Positions 1 through 8,667 of a stretch of DNA of 64,000 bases are shown piece after piece. The translations under genes and the position numbers were made by a program. Source of the DNA: Halorubrum laminariae (GTDB lineage Archaea; Halobacteriota; Halobacteria; Halobacteriales; Haloferacaceae); assembly GCF_024494655.1 (NCBI RefSeq), contig NZ_JANHDL010000007.1, forward strand, positions 1 to 64,000, written 5' to 3'. The notes below the pieces were generated by a model. The model worked only from the letters and a program-made list of their open reading frames with translations, did not search any database and was not told where the DNA came from. Position 1 is the stretch's first letter; every line of letters begins with the position of its first letter.

Positions 1-83
1 CGATCCTCTGGGAACCGCGGTTCGCCGCCTACCCACTCATACGGGAGCATACCTCCCACATCCACTACCGAGACCCACACTAG
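1..83 (+). CDS. C-terminal fragment of an unidentified protein (gene starts before the window)
   Basis: An open frame enters from the left edge and ends at a TAG at 81-83, giving about 26 residues that finish in REHTSHIHYRDPH. A strong stem-loop with a T-run lies 16 bases after the stop, which is what one expects behind a real gene. The fragment is too short to assign a family. It could also be chance, because the opposite and other frames are partly open too. Confidence 0.35.
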   Translation, partial: ILWEPRFAAYPLIREHTSHIHYRDPH

Positions 84-98
84 GTCTCAACCACCCAC

Positions 99-130
99 AG
101 CCCAGAGACGCGTGTCTCTGGGCTTTTTTC
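99..130 (+). terminator. Stem-loop plus T-run terminator
   Basis: A perfect 11-bp stem (AGCCCAGAGAC / GTCTCTGGGCT, 4-base loop) at 99-124 is followed by TTTTTT. It sits just after the stop at 81-83. A weaker inverted repeat (GAGACC/GGTCTC) lies directly upstream at 70-88. On the minus strand it could also end transcripts of the 186-476 gene. Confidence 0.7.
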
Positions 131-185
131 ATATCACCAACCCGACCAGCCACAGCACCCGCTAACCACTTCCAAAACTAGCAGT

Positions 186-476
186 TTAGGCCGGTGAACC
201 GCTCGTGTCGGGGAGCGCGAGACGGTGGTCAACGACTGTCCCGTCCGGATCGAGCGTGACTGTCCCGAGCGAGATGGTCTCACCGGTTTCGAAGCGCTCT
301 GCGATGGTGTGTAGCGTCGATTCTTGATTGAGCTGCTCCCAGACAGTGTCGGCAACGAGCGTTTGGAACGTCTCTGGGTCGGTCCATCCCGAATCGATCT
401 CTGAGGGAACGCGAACGACGAACTGGAGTTCGTCCTCAGTGAGGTGGATCCCCACACCGAACGTGTCTGCACACAT
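186..476 (-). CDS. Conserved-looking haloarchaeal protein of unknown function (96 aa)
   Basis: A small acidic protein starting MCADTFGVGIHLTEDELQF with haloarchaeal composition and no membrane segment or Cys cluster. I do not recognise a characterised family. It is encoded opposite to the histidine kinase that follows, with 140 bases between the two starts, so the two are divergently transcribed. The ATG at 474-476 is the only good start. The gene reads towards the terminator-like hairpin at 99-124. Confidence 0.65.
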   Translation of the reverse strand: MCADTFGVGIHLTEDELQFVVRVPSEIDSGWTDPETFQTLVADTVWEQLNQESTLHTIAERFETGETISLGTVTLDPDGTVVDHRLALPDTSGSPA

Positions 477-616
477 ATCTCTTGATTTGCCGGTGGCGTG
501 TTAAGTGTCGTCGGTTCACTTTGATCGACCGCCGCTTATATGCGCGGAACGCTGGTCTCACGACCAGACACGTGTCTTGGCGTTCTCGGCAACGATATTT
601 TTGACTCAAGTTTCAA

Positions 617-2239
617 ATGGACTGGCGCAGACGAGTTGTCATGCACAGACGCTCTGTCGTCACGTTTGTCGGTGACGATCCGGGTGTTCGCGACTGCGTG
701 GGGCGTGCGATCGAGTCCGCGTGGGGCGGGTCGCGTGTTCCGAAGTACCGGAATCTCGGAACGACTGAATTGACCGGAACGGGCATAGATAAGGACGAGC
801 CGTTCCTACTAACGGACGCATGTGGGATTGTCACTACTGGCCGCGCAGTGGCAAACGACTCGGTCGCCGAGGAACTCGCGAGAATGCCCGAAGGCGTCCC
901 CGTTATTGTCGTTCTTGAGGAGTCAACTACTGATGCGTTTCGCTCGGTTCTGCGAGTCAGCCCGTCCGATGTCATCACGCAAGCAGATCTGGGCGATCAG
1001 ATCGAAGACGACGACGCCGGCACCGATCTGTTCGCACGACGGCTCGCGGAAAACATCTCGCCGCGTCGGATCCGATTTCGAATCGGAGACGCGGACCGTC
1101 TCCGCGCTGTTCTGCTAGATGCCGGGTCGACGCTGATGAGTACGAGAACCGACGAGGTCGACACGAAGATTACGTGGACGATGGCGAATGTCGGTGAACA
1201 CGCCGAAGTCGACCGCATCGTCTGCTACCTTCGCGACGGCGACACCTTCGATCCACGCTACGTCTGGTGTCCTGACGGGTGTGATACCGCGAGGCGGTCA
1301 CTCGACGAATTCCCGCAGTCGAACAGTCTTGCGACCTTCGAGAACGTGGTTCATTCCTCTGTCCAGTTGGAGTCGGAAGACCGTCCAGACGGTTGGGAAC
1401 AGACGGCACATGAAACGCAGGGTGAACCGCCCGCAACAGTTCACATCCCACTCGTGGCCGATTGGGAACTGATCGGCGTGCTCTCGCTTGAGACGGACGC
1501 GTGGCGCACTTGGATCGAAGAGGAAGTTGATCTGTATCGGACGTTCGCCGACTTGATCGCCTACACGATTGCGCGGAACGAGCGCAGACTGGAACTCCGG
1601 CAACGGACCGAACAACTCGAACAGTTCAGTTCCGTAGTCTCTCACGACATCAGAAACCCTCTTAATGTGCTTTCGGGGTATCTAGATATGATCGACGATG
1701 ATGTCTCACCGTCGACACACGGGCCGATGGATCGCGCCGTCACGCGGATGGAAACCCTCCTCGACAACTTGCTCATGTTGGCGAAACGCGGAGAGACGAT
1801 CGGTAAGACGGAACCGACCCCGGTCTGTCAGGTTGCCGAAGATGCGTGGACGTCGATCCGTGCGCCCCGTGCGACGCTGACGATCATAGACGAAATTGGC
1901 GATGTAGAGGCCGATCCGCTCCGCCTTCGTCAGTTGTTCGAGAACCTGTTCCGAAACGCCGTCGAACACGCCGGACCGCGAGTCGACATCGAGATCGGAC
2001 CGCGAGACGTCGCCGACGGGGTCGGAATGTTCATCGCCGACGACGGGCCGGGAGTGCCGGTGGACGAGGACGACTCGATTTTTGACTCCGGAGTCTCGAT
2101 CGCGGACAGTTCCGGTATCGGACTCGCAATCGTCGATCGCATCGTCGACGCCCACGGATGGGACCTCGACGTCTACAACGACGACGGCGCGGTGTTCGAT
2201 ATCTCGTTCGGAGCCGAGACGACTGCCAAGTTCGCGTGA
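617..2239 (+). CDS. Soluble sensor histidine kinase with GAF domain
   Basis: A 540-residue cytoplasmic kinase. Residues about 10-145 resemble a degenerate receiver fold, 155-320 a GAF-type sensor domain, and 330-540 the kinase core. The H-box is VVSHDIRNPL with the phospho-acceptor at His343. An N-box (LFENLFRNAVEHA) and G-boxes (DDGPGVP, GIGLAIVDRI) follow. No transmembrane segment is visible, so it should sense an internal signal or bind a partner. No response regulator is adjacent, as is common in haloarchaea. A TATA-like ATATTTTT at 594-601 would place a transcript start near 622-627, so the ATG at 641 (MHRRSVVTF) may be the true start. Confidence 0.9.
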   Translation: MDWRRRVVMHRRSVVTFVGDDPGVRDCVGRAIESAWGGSRVPKYRNLGTTELTGTGIDKDEPFLLTDACGIVTTGRAVANDSVAEELARMPEGVPVIVVLEESTTDAFRSVLRVSPSDVITQADLGDQIEDDDAGTDLFARRLAENISPRRIRFRIGDADRLRAVLLDAGSTLMSTRTDEVDTKITWTMANVGEHAEVDRIVCYLRDGDTFDPRYVWCPDGCDTARRSLDEFPQSNSLATFENVVHSSVQLESEDRPDGWEQTAHETQGEPPATVHIPLVADWELIGVLSLETDAWRTWIEEEVDLYRTFADLIAYTIARNERRLELRQRTEQLEQFSSVVSHDIRNPLNVLSGYLDMIDDDVSPSTHGPMDRAVTRMETLLDNLLMLAKRGETIGKTEPTPVCQVAEDAWTSIRAPRATLTIIDEIGDVEADPLRLRQLFENLFRNAVEHAGPRVDIEIGPRDVADGVGMFIADDGPGVPVDEDDSIFDSGVSIADSSGIGLAIVDRIVDAHGWDLDVYNDDGAVFDISFGAETTAKFA

Positions 2240-2265
2240 GATCGCGGTCTGACGCCCGTGGAAAC

Positions 2266-2763
2266 CTACGGATCGAATCGATCGACGGTGCGGCGGTGTC
2301 TGTCTCGAAACATGCCCTCGAAGCCGACCTTCGCGAACGGACCGGCGGCGTCTCCGAGAAGACCGAGCGGGAGTCGATAGTCGATTGTATCGACGAGGAG
2401 CGTCTGATCCCCGTCTGCATAGAACGCGTGCGTGTGCGTCCACCGCCGAAAGGGCCCACCCTCCATCTCGTCGACGAATTGTGCGCTCTTCCCGACGGGC
2501 GCGTCACTGTCGGGCGTTCGTTCGACGATCCGCGAGATCCACCGCTGCCGCGGACCGACTTCGAAGGGACGGATCGACATCCGTATTCGCGACCCCTCGA
2601 CGAGCAGTTCGGGCTCGGCGTCTCCCTCGGGTCCCTCTACGCCGTCGATTACGAGGTTCATCCAGTCGGGAGTGAGCGCTCGGAGGCCGTCGATCGTCGA
2701 GTGGAACACCCACACTTGGTCGATAGGAGCAGGAACGCGGGTCGTTCGGCGGTACGTCGGCAT
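2266..2763 (-). CDS. SRPBCC (START/polyketide cyclase-like) family protein
   Basis: A 165-residue protein starting MPTYRRTTRVPAPIDQVWVF, the standard opening of SRPBCC proteins, where an N-terminal strand is followed by the VWxF helix. The rest keeps the alternating strands and ends with a long C-terminal helix (FEGMFRDRHRRTVDRF). Family members bind hydrophobic ligands in a deep pocket, and the ligand here cannot be predicted. An open frame extends upstream to 3774 on this strand but only antisense to the DNA glycosylase, so I chose the ATG at 2761-2763. It is convergent with the kinase and divergent from the glycosylase. Confidence 0.8.
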   Translation of the reverse strand: MPTYRRTTRVPAPIDQVWVFHSTIDGLRALTPDWMNLVIDGVEGPEGDAEPELLVEGSRIRMSIRPFEVGPRQRWISRIVERTPDSDAPVGKSAQFVDEMEGGPFRRWTHTHAFYADGDQTLLVDTIDYRLPLGLLGDAAGPFAKVGFEGMFRDRHRRTVDRFDP

Positions 2764-2868
2764 AGCGTGTGTATGGTCTGATCGGACAAAAACCTCTTCG
2801 CCCGATCGACCGGAGGTCGCTTCCCCGCTACCGAAACCCCGATACGACCGCGTCGCTAGGCAGTTGGT

Positions 2869-3795
2869 ATGGAACGAGGCGCGGTCGACATCGCCGATCT
2901 TGCCGGGCCGTTCGATCTGCAGGCGACAGTCGAGAGCGGACAGAGCTACCTCTGGAACCGCGCTGACGGCGGCACCTACAACGAACTCCACGCCTACGGC
3001 GGCGACGAGTGGTACGAGTCGGTTGTCGACCCGGTTCCCGGTGTCGTCGACGAGCGGGTCCCCCTGCGGGTCAGACAGACCGGCGGCGCTCACGACGGAA
3101 CTCTCCACTGGGAATCGTCCGTCGACGCCGTTCCGCTCGTGTATCACTTGTTCCGTCTTGACGACGACCTCGACGCAATCTTGGGATCGACGCCGAATCT
3201 CCCTCTCCTCGATCGGGCGTACGACGCCTACGAGGGAATGCGACTCACGCGCGATCCGGTGTTCCCCTGTCTCATCTCGTTCATCTGCTCGGCACAGATG
3301 CGCGTCGCACGCATCCATGGGATGCAGCGTCGACTCCGCACGACGTACGGCGATACCGTCACCCTTGACGGCACCGAGTATCACGCGTTTCCGACGCCGG
3401 ATCAGCTCTCTTCGCGGACGGAAGCCGAACTCCGCGACCTCTCGCTTGGCTACCGAGCCTCCTATGTCCAGCGAACGGCGGAGATAGTCGCCTCCGGAGA
3501 GTCCCACCCGCGAGAGGCGGCGGACCACCCGTACGAAGAGGCTCGCGAGTCGCTGACGCGGTTCGTCGGCGTCGGCGACAAGGTAGCAGACTGCGTGCTG
3601 TTGTTCTCGCTGGAATTCCTCGAAGCGGTGCCGATCGATACCTGGATCCGGACGACTATCGAGGAGTACTATCCCGACTGTGAACGCGGGAACTACACCG
3701 AGACGTCGCGAGCTATACGCGAGCGGTTCGGCGGCGAGTTCGCCGGATACGCACAGACGTACGTCTTCTATCACCTCCGGGCCGGCGGCGACTGA
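2869..3795 (+). CDS. ogg: OGG1-type 8-oxoguanine DNA glycosylase/AP lyase
   Basis: A 308-residue HhH-GPD glycosylase. Residues 23-31 (ESGQSYLWN) match the OGG1 N-domain. CLISFICSAQ (134-143) followed by RIHGMQRRL matches the OGG1 core. The hairpin motif FVGVGDKVADCV (232-243) carries the catalytic Lys238, and VPIDTWIR (254-261) carries the catalytic Asp257. Both Lys and Asp are present, so it should be bifunctional: it removes 8-oxoG and cleaves the backbone by beta-elimination. The order of parts is that of eukaryotic-type OGG1, not of archaeal AGOG. It is a single gene, divergent from the SRPBCC gene. Confidence 0.9.
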   Translation: MERGAVDIADLAGPFDLQATVESGQSYLWNRADGGTYNELHAYGGDEWYESVVDPVPGVVDERVPLRVRQTGGAHDGTLHWESSVDAVPLVYHLFRLDDDLDAILGSTPNLPLLDRAYDAYEGMRLTRDPVFPCLISFICSAQMRVARIHGMQRRLRTTYGDTVTLDGTEYHAFPTPDQLSSRTEAELRDLSLGYRASYVQRTAEIVASGESHPREAADHPYEEARESLTRFVGVGDKVADCVLLFSLEFLEAVPIDTWIRTTIEEYYPDCERGNYTETSRAIRERFGGEFAGYAQTYVFYHLRAGGD

Positions 3796-3854
3796 CCCGT
3801 GACGGTTCTGTCGGCCGAAGTTTCATGCTGATTCGTGTGGTACACTGACTCGTG

Positions 3855-4247
3855 ATGGACTGTCGAGTCGTCGTCGAGGCCGCCGTTCCGGTGTACGATG
3901 TCGAGACGCCGGACGAGGCGGTCCGGATCGCGATCTCGAAGACGGGGCAGATGCTGAATCCCGACCTCAACTACGTCGAGATCGAGACAGGAACCCGGAC
4001 CGCGCCGAGCGGCGAGGAGCTTGCGCCCGCGTTTGTTGCTGCTGACGAGGCGCTCGTCGCGCTTGCGCTTCAAATGGACGTATTCAACGTCGATCGCCCG
4101 GAACACGCGAGCCGTGTCGCCCGGAAAGAGATCGGACAGCGCCTCCGCAACATCCCGCTAAAAGTCCTCGATGTGGAAGTGATCGACGATAGTGAAGATC
4201 ACGAGGCCGACAACCCCGAGTCGGAGACGGAACCCGATTCGGCGTGA
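3855..4247 (+). CDS. DUF555/UPF0212 family protein
   Basis: A 130-residue protein starting MDCRVVVEAAVPVYDVETP, which I recognise as the archaeal UPF0212 (DUF555) family. It is conserved in euryarchaea and has no established function. The C-terminal 20 residues are an acidic haloarchaeal tail. A GTG directly precedes the ATG (3852-3854) and is an alternative start one residue earlier. It lies 60 bases after the glycosylase stop and may share its transcript. Confidence 0.85.
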   Translation: MDCRVVVEAAVPVYDVETPDEAVRIAISKTGQMLNPDLNYVEIETGTRTAPSGEELAPAFVAADEALVALALQMDVFNVDRPEHASRVARKEIGQRLRNIPLKVLDVEVIDDSEDHEADNPESETEPDSA

Positions 4248-4351
4248 GTCCATGTGACTCCCGGTCATCTGTGACTCGACAGGGAGGTTCGCCGTCGGCT
4301 ATCGCGTCGCTACTCGGAAGTTGACGTACGGCTGCAAGTCGGCTGTGAAAG

Positions 4352-4585
4352 TCAGTCTGCGGTCGGGGCCAGCGGCTCCGACTCGGATTCGTCCATCGGC
4401 TCGGTGATTCCCTCAGTCAGTTTAAAAACGGCGGCTTTGTGGTCGGTCTTCGATTTGTGTATCGATGTCGGCTTCACGCCGAGTTCTTCGTAGGCGTCGA
4501 GGTCGACGTCCTCGTTCCAGAATTCGCACTGTTTTCGTACTTCTGCGAGGAGGCCGTGAAGATGGATGAGCTCCTGCTTCTTCAT
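4352..4585 (-). CDS. UPF0058 family protein
   Basis: A 77-residue protein starting MKKQELIHLHGLLAEVRKQC, the hallmark of the euryarchaeal UPF0058 family. It is a small helical protein, and I know of no established function. The C-terminal TEPMDESESEPLAPTAD is an acidic tail. A clear TATA element lies 26-35 bases upstream of the ATG, so the mRNA is probably leaderless. Confidence 0.85.
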   Translation of the reverse strand: MKKQELIHLHGLLAEVRKQCEFWNEDVDLDAYEELGVKPTSIHKSKTDHKAAVFKLTEGITEPMDESESEPLAPTAD

Positions 4586-4610
4586 GAGTACCAGTTCTTT
4601 GCTACCGGAG

Positions 4611-4620
4611 GTTTATATTA
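4611..4620 (-). promoter_or_regulatory. TATA element of the UPF0058 gene
   Basis: On the minus strand this reads TAATATAAAC. Its distance to the ATG at 4585 is 26-35 bases, the usual spacing for a leaderless haloarchaeal transcript. Confidence 0.65.
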
Positions 4621-4737
4621 TTATCTTGAGTCACGTTATCATGGGTAGCTCGAATAGAACCGCTGTACGGCCGCAAACACCCAGTTCTGCGTTATCGATC
4701 GATATAGTTCTCCGAGGCTGTCTTCGTCCCGAGGCGG

Positions 4738-4917
4738 TCACTGGAACTGTTTGACCGCCTCGAGGTCGCGTTCGGTTCGCATGAACTCCGTCAGTCGGCG
4801 GGTGGCGTGACAGCCGGGACAGCTGAAGTTCGATCGGAGTTGCTGTAGCTCTGCGGGATTATCCTGCCACTCTTTACCACACTCTGGACAGACGAGCCTG
4901 ACGAACGCGTCCACCAT
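4738..4917 (-). CDS. Small zinc-ribbon protein (59 aa)
   Basis: A 59-residue protein starting MVDAFVRLVCPECGKEW with two CPxC knuckles, CPEC (10-13) and CPGC (33-36), followed by RRLTEFMRTERDLEAVKQFQ. This is a typical haloarchaeal short zinc-finger protein. The four Cys should bind one zinc, and partners could be RNA or protein. The ATG at 4915-4917 has a TTTTTAAC stretch about 30 bases upstream. The TGA is at 4738-4740. Confidence 0.75.
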   Translation of the reverse strand: MVDAFVRLVCPECGKEWQDNPAELQQLRSNFSCPGCHATRRLTEFMRTERDLEAVKQFQ

Positions 4918-5016
4918 GTGCCGTGGTAGACGCCACCAGGTTAAAAACGTACGTGACGAATTGGAGCTCGCAGCCGGCCGGTATCGTCCGTGAGATATAG
5001 AGCGGGAAGCGCCGGC

Positions 5017-6030
5017 TTAGACCGTGATTTCCTCGCTCGTTTCGAGGAGTTCTTTGTATCGGTTCCGGATCGTCACCTCGGAGATGTCGGCGACGGCCGA
5101 CACCTGACTCTGCGTGACCTTCTCGTTGGAGAGCAGCGCGGCAGCGTACACGGCGGAGGCCGCGAGCCCAACCGGCGACTTTCCGCTCGTGATACCCTCG
5201 CTTTTCGCGGCATCGAGGAGGTCGCGCGCGAGTCGCTGCGTCTCCTCTGAGAGGCCGAGCTTGGAGACGAATCGCGGGACGTAGCTCTCGGGGTCGGCGG
5301 GCTGGACGCGCAGTCCGAGCTCGCGGATCACGTAGCGGTACGTCCGGGTGAGTTCCATCTTGTCCACGCGCGAGACCGCGGTGAACTCGTCGAGGCTCCG
5401 CGGATTCCCGACCTGCCTAGCGGCGGCGTACAGCGACGCGGTCGCGACTCCCTCGATCGAGCGGCCGGGCAAGAGGTTCTCACTCAGTGCGCGGCGGTAG
5501 ATGACCGAAGCGGTTTCCCGAACGTTCTTGGGGAGGCCGAGTGCCGAGGCCATACGGTCGATTTCGCCGAGAGCTTGTTTCAGGTTGCGCTCCTTCGAGT
5601 CGCGAGTGCGGAACCGCTCGTTCCACGTGCGCAGACGCTGCATCTTCTCGCGCTGGCTGCTTGACAGCGACCGGCCGTAGGCGTCTTTGTCCTGCCAACC
5701 GATGTTCGTCGAGAGCCCCTTGTCGTGCATCATGTTCGTCGTCGGGGCCCCCACGCGCGACTTGCTGTCGCGCTCGCTGGAGTCGAACGCCCGCCACTCC
5801 GGTCCGCGGTCGATACCGTCCTGTTCGACGACGAGCCCGCAGTCGTCACACACTGTTTCACCGTGTTCTGTGTCGGTGATCAGCGACCCGCCGCACTCGG
5901 GACAGGTCGTCGTCCGCTCGCCAGACCGCGCTGTCTCGTCTCCTTTTGTCTCCCGCTCGGTTGTTCGACCGTCTGCTGTACGTTCGCGTTTCGTCTCTCC
6001 GCTGTGGCTTCGTGTGCGTGTTTCTGTCAT
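5017..6030 (-). CDS. tfb: Transcription initiation factor TFB (TFIIB homologue)
   Basis: A 337-residue general transcription factor that bridges TBP-TATA and RNA polymerase. After a 40-residue charged N-terminal extension come the zinc ribbon (CPEC at 43-46 and CDDC at 61-64) and the B-finger region (GPEWRAFD, RVGAPTT). Two cyclin-fold repeats follow at about 130-220 and 230-320. The C-terminal repeat carries SQVSAVADISEVTIRNRYKEL, the helix-turn-helix that reads the BRE. Haloarchaea usually have several TFBs. I chose the ATG at 6028-6030; an upstream in-frame ATG at 6075 would add 15 residues. Confidence 0.95.
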   Translation of the reverse strand: MTETRTRSHSGETKRERTADGRTTERETKGDETARSGERTTTCPECGGSLITDTEHGETVCDDCGLVVEQDGIDRGPEWRAFDSSERDSKSRVGAPTTNMMHDKGLSTNIGWQDKDAYGRSLSSSQREKMQRLRTWNERFRTRDSKERNLKQALGEIDRMASALGLPKNVRETASVIYRRALSENLLPGRSIEGVATASLYAAARQVGNPRSLDEFTAVSRVDKMELTRTYRYVIRELGLRVQPADPESYVPRFVSKLGLSEETQRLARDLLDAAKSEGITSGKSPVGLAASAVYAAALLSNEKVTQSQVSAVADISEVTIRNRYKELLETSEEITV

Positions 6031-6107
6031 GGGTTCTCCGATCGAACTCCCGATAGAAATACTGGTGTCGGGCACGCCGATTCGTTAACTAACAGTAAGT
6101 CACGAGA

Positions 6108-6119
6108 GTATATAAATAT
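6108..6119 (-). promoter_or_regulatory. TATA-rich promoter element upstream of tfb
   Basis: AGTATATAAATA (plus strand) reads TATTTATATACT on the minus strand, 78-89 bases before the tfb ATG, which would give a 5' leader of about 50 bases. A second AT-rich palindrome, TATATATA, lies near 6236-6244. The whole 6031-6320 stretch is AT-rich and I see no gene in it. Confidence 0.5.
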
Positions 6120-6320
6120 GTCGCCACATTTACCTAGACTCGCATCACAGATCCGATGTACAGCGGATATAACGTCGTAATTCGTCTTCACCGTATTCGA
6201 TCTATCGTCTGTCGATCCGCCTCGATTTCGATGAGGGTATATATACCTTGCTAGCCAGTCACACCGTTGAGGCGGGGAGTAGACCGCCACCGGCGGCGTC
6301 CCACGGATTCCAGCGGTCGG

Positions 6321-7277
6321 TCACCGGTTCCGACCGAGGGGGAACGCCACCCTGTCCGGTTCCTCGTTGAACCGCGCGAGTATCCGCGTGTACAGTTCGT
6401 TTTTGACGCGCTGCCCTCGACGCGGATGCGTGAGGTAGCGGAGGCGGAGTTCGACCCACGACTCCGCCTGTGTCACGTTCACCGTGGGGCCGTCGTGTAC
6501 CTCCAGTTCGACCGGGGTCTCCGCGAGCGACTCGCGATACGCCGCGATTCCGTCCGCCATATCGTCGCCGAGCAGATCCGTCGCCTCCGTGACCATCACC
6601 GACCGAGCGAACGCGAGATCGGTCTCGTACGAGACTTGGATGCCGATCTCGTTCCAGACGTACGGCGATCCGCCGCCGCCGAAGTTGACGACGTTTGATG
6701 AGAGCACGACGCTGTTCGGCACCGTCACCACGCGTCCGGAGGGCTGGTTCGTCGTGACGAGGTCGCCGTTGATCTCCCACAGCGTCGTCACGAGGAAGTC
6801 GACCTCGATCACGTCGCCGTTCGCGTCGCCTATCCGAACGCGGTCACCGACGCCGTATGGCTGTTTGGCCGCGATATACACCCACGCGATCAGCGACAAG
6901 AGCGGCTGTTGGAGCGCGAAGGTGATAGCGAAGCCGACGACGCCGAGCGAGAACAACAGCCCGAGCCAGTTGGCCGTCAGCACAGCGAGCGTCGCCACGA
7001 CCCCGACGAGTCCGAACGCCAGCCGAAGTAGGTTCCGTGTGTTGTGCGCCCGACGCTTGTTCGTTGAGCGCCACACCAGCCCGACCGCGAGCAGGTAGAC
7101 GCCGGAGAGAATCCCGAGCACGCTCCCCACTTGGAGCCCCTTCGTGATCACTGCGTTCGCGGGGTAGCCGGCGAGGGGCGGCCATCCCGCGAGCGGGGCG
7201 GTGGCGTCGACGTACGCGCCGCCGATTCCGGCCGAAATTCCTAGGAGAACCGTCGCGACTGCGGCCGTGCGTCTCAC
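6321..7277 (-). CDS. MscS-family mechanosensitive ion channel
   Basis: A 318-residue membrane protein. It has an N-terminal signal-anchor segment (residues 4-24), further membrane helices at about 45-70, 83-103 and 105-135 (the last being the Gly/Ala-rich pore helix), and then the cytoplasmic beta domain. That domain has the family signatures PYGVGDRVRIG and VVTVPNSVVLSSNVVNF. A C-terminal alpha/beta domain follows. MscS channels open on membrane tension to release solutes on osmotic downshock, which matters for a halophile. The ATG is at 7275-7277. Confidence 0.9.
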   Translation of the reverse strand: MRRTAAVATVLLGISAGIGGAYVDATAPLAGWPPLAGYPANAVITKGLQVGSVLGILSGVYLLAVGLVWRSTNKRRAHNTRNLLRLAFGLVGVVATLAVLTANWLGLLFSLGVVGFAITFALQQPLLSLIAWVYIAAKQPYGVGDRVRIGDANGDVIEVDFLVTTLWEINGDLVTTNQPSGRVVTVPNSVVLSSNVVNFGGGGSPYVWNEIGIQVSYETDLAFARSVMVTEATDLLGDDMADGIAAYRESLAETPVELEVHDGPTVNVTQAESWVELRLRYLTHPRRGQRVKNELYTRILARFNEEPDRVAFPLGRNR

Positions 7278-7368
7278 AGTCGATGCTCGCCCGCCGCGGT
7301 CAAAACCGTTCCGCCGTCCGGGTCGAGTCCCAAGACACTTGCCGGTTCACTGCGTGCGCTGGATCGCA

Positions 7369-7578
7369 ATGTCCCCGATACTGTTGCAGGGCGCGGCCGG
7401 CATTGTCGCCCTCCTGTTCAGCCTCCTCGCACTGCTCGTCCACCTCGGCATCATCGTCTGGGTCTACTCTGACGCGCAGAAACGAAGCGACCAGCCGGCC
7501 TTTTTGTGGGCGATCGTCGCCTTCCTCGCACCGCTCCTCGGGTTGGTGCTTTACTTCCTCCTCGGTCGGAGTCGCTGA
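7369..7578 (+). CDS. Small two-helix membrane protein (PLDc_N-like)
   Basis: A 69-residue protein with two membrane helices: about 8-33, followed by WVYSDAQKRS, and 44-66 (LWAIVAFLAPLLGLVLYFLL). The WxYxDAxxR-(x)n-P-x-x-W-x-(L/I) layout resembles the phospholipase D N-terminal membrane domain (PLDc_N) found as a stand-alone small protein in haloarchaea. There is no catalytic part. An open frame reaches upstream to 7201, but the ATG at 7369 fits best. It lies between the starts of mscS and the end of the exchanger. Confidence 0.75.
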   Translation: MSPILLQGAAGIVALLFSLLALLVHLGIIVWVYSDAQKRSDQPAFLWAIVAFLAPLLGLVLYFLLGRSR

Positions 7579-7595
7579 ACGGGCGCTGGAATCTC

Positions 7596-8663
7596 TCACA
7601 CGCCCCTGAGAACCCCTGTCAGACCGACCGTCTCGGCGACGACCCAGCCGACGAACAGCAGGTACGCGGCCAAGAGCCCGTACGACTCGCGGCTCGTGAG
7701 CTTGAGATCGGTCCGGAGCAGCGTGAAAAGCAGGACGGTCGCCACGGTGAGGACGCCGAGCATCGGGACCGCCGTGGAGAAGTTGATCTCCGCGCTGCCG
7801 ACGATCAACACGCCGATCGGAATCGCCACGAGCAGGTCGAACGTGTTCGATCCGAGGACGTTTCCGAGGCTCGTCGCGCCCCTGTTTTCGCGGGCGGTCC
7901 GGACGCTGACGAGCGCATCGGGTAGGCTCGTCGCGGCCGCAACGATCGTGATGCCGGCGAGGAACTCCGGGACGCCGAACGTCACGGAGAGCGCCTCGAC
8001 CGACGCGACCAGCCGCTCCACCGTGACGACGATGACGAGCAGTCCGGCTGCGAGTTTCCCCCACTCGCGGCGGATGTCGACCCCCGTCTGGGTGCGGTCC
8101 ATCGCGGCGTCGCCGACGTCCTGGTACTGGATGAATAAGTAAAGCCCGTACAGAAGCAGCGGGATCGCGGCGAGCGGCCGCGTGAGTTCGCCGACGATCG
8201 GGTCCGCGGAGACGGGGAAGTAGATGACCGCGAGCGCGAACGTGACGACGAGCCCCGAGACGGCGATCATGTAGAACTGCGCCTCCTTATACACGATGGC
8301 GCGGCTGGCTTCGAGCGAGTCGTCGGTCCCGAGTCCCGAAAGCGCCGGGATGACGAGGATGTTGAAGATGGCGGAGCCAACGAGCGCGCCGACGCCCATG
8401 TCGAACACGCCGACTGCGGCCGTGACGAGGACGCTCACGAGCTCCGGGAAACTGGAGCCGATGGCGACGACGATCGATCCCTGTACGACCGCCGGCAGCC
8501 CGTAGTACCCCGACAGCGTCTCCGCGGACTCTTCGAGCCATCCGCTGCCGACCCAGATCGCGGCCGTCGCCGCGACGATGACGAGAACGTGAACGAGTGG
8601 TGTGTCGGGAACGAACGGTGTGTCGGGAACGAGCGACGCGCCGACCGCGATCACTCCGACCAT
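7596..8663 (-). CDS. Calcium/sodium (CaCA) antiporter
   Basis: A 355-residue integral membrane protein with about ten helices in two halves, each with an alpha-repeat. Alpha-1 is VVAIGSSFPELVSVL with GALVGSAIFNILVIP; alpha-2 is AAATSLPDALVSV with LGNVLGSNTFDLLV. The acidic residue of each repeat (Glu in the first, Asp in the second) binds the cation. Asp in alpha-2 is also seen in NCX-type exchangers. It should use Na+ or H+ gradients to export Ca2+. The start lies 4 bases after the malQ stop, so the two are probably co-transcribed, though no functional link is obvious. Confidence 0.88.
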   Translation of the reverse strand: MVGVIAVGASLVPDTPFVPDTPLVHVLVIVAATAAIWVGSGWLEESAETLSGYYGLPAVVQGSIVVAIGSSFPELVSVLVTAAVGVFDMGVGALVGSAIFNILVIPALSGLGTDDSLEASRAIVYKEAQFYMIAVSGLVVTFALAVIYFPVSADPIVGELTRPLAAIPLLLYGLYLFIQYQDVGDAAMDRTQTGVDIRREWGKLAAGLLVIVVTVERLVASVEALSVTFGVPEFLAGITIVAAATSLPDALVSVRTARENRGATSLGNVLGSNTFDLLVAIPIGVLIVGSAEINFSTAVPMLGVLTVATVLLFTLLRTDLKLTSRESYGLLAAYLLFVGWVVAETVGLTGVLRGV

Positions 8664-8667
8664 TAGC

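Noticed and set aside
6027..6290. 87-codon frame upstream of tfb on the minus strand
   Set aside because: Covers the AT-rich promoter region; composition is unlike haloarchaeal proteins and no motif is seen.
7596..8663. Missing catalytic Glu in the second exchanger repeat
   Set aside because: The Asp in SLPD is also usual in NCX-type exchangers, so this is not a defect.
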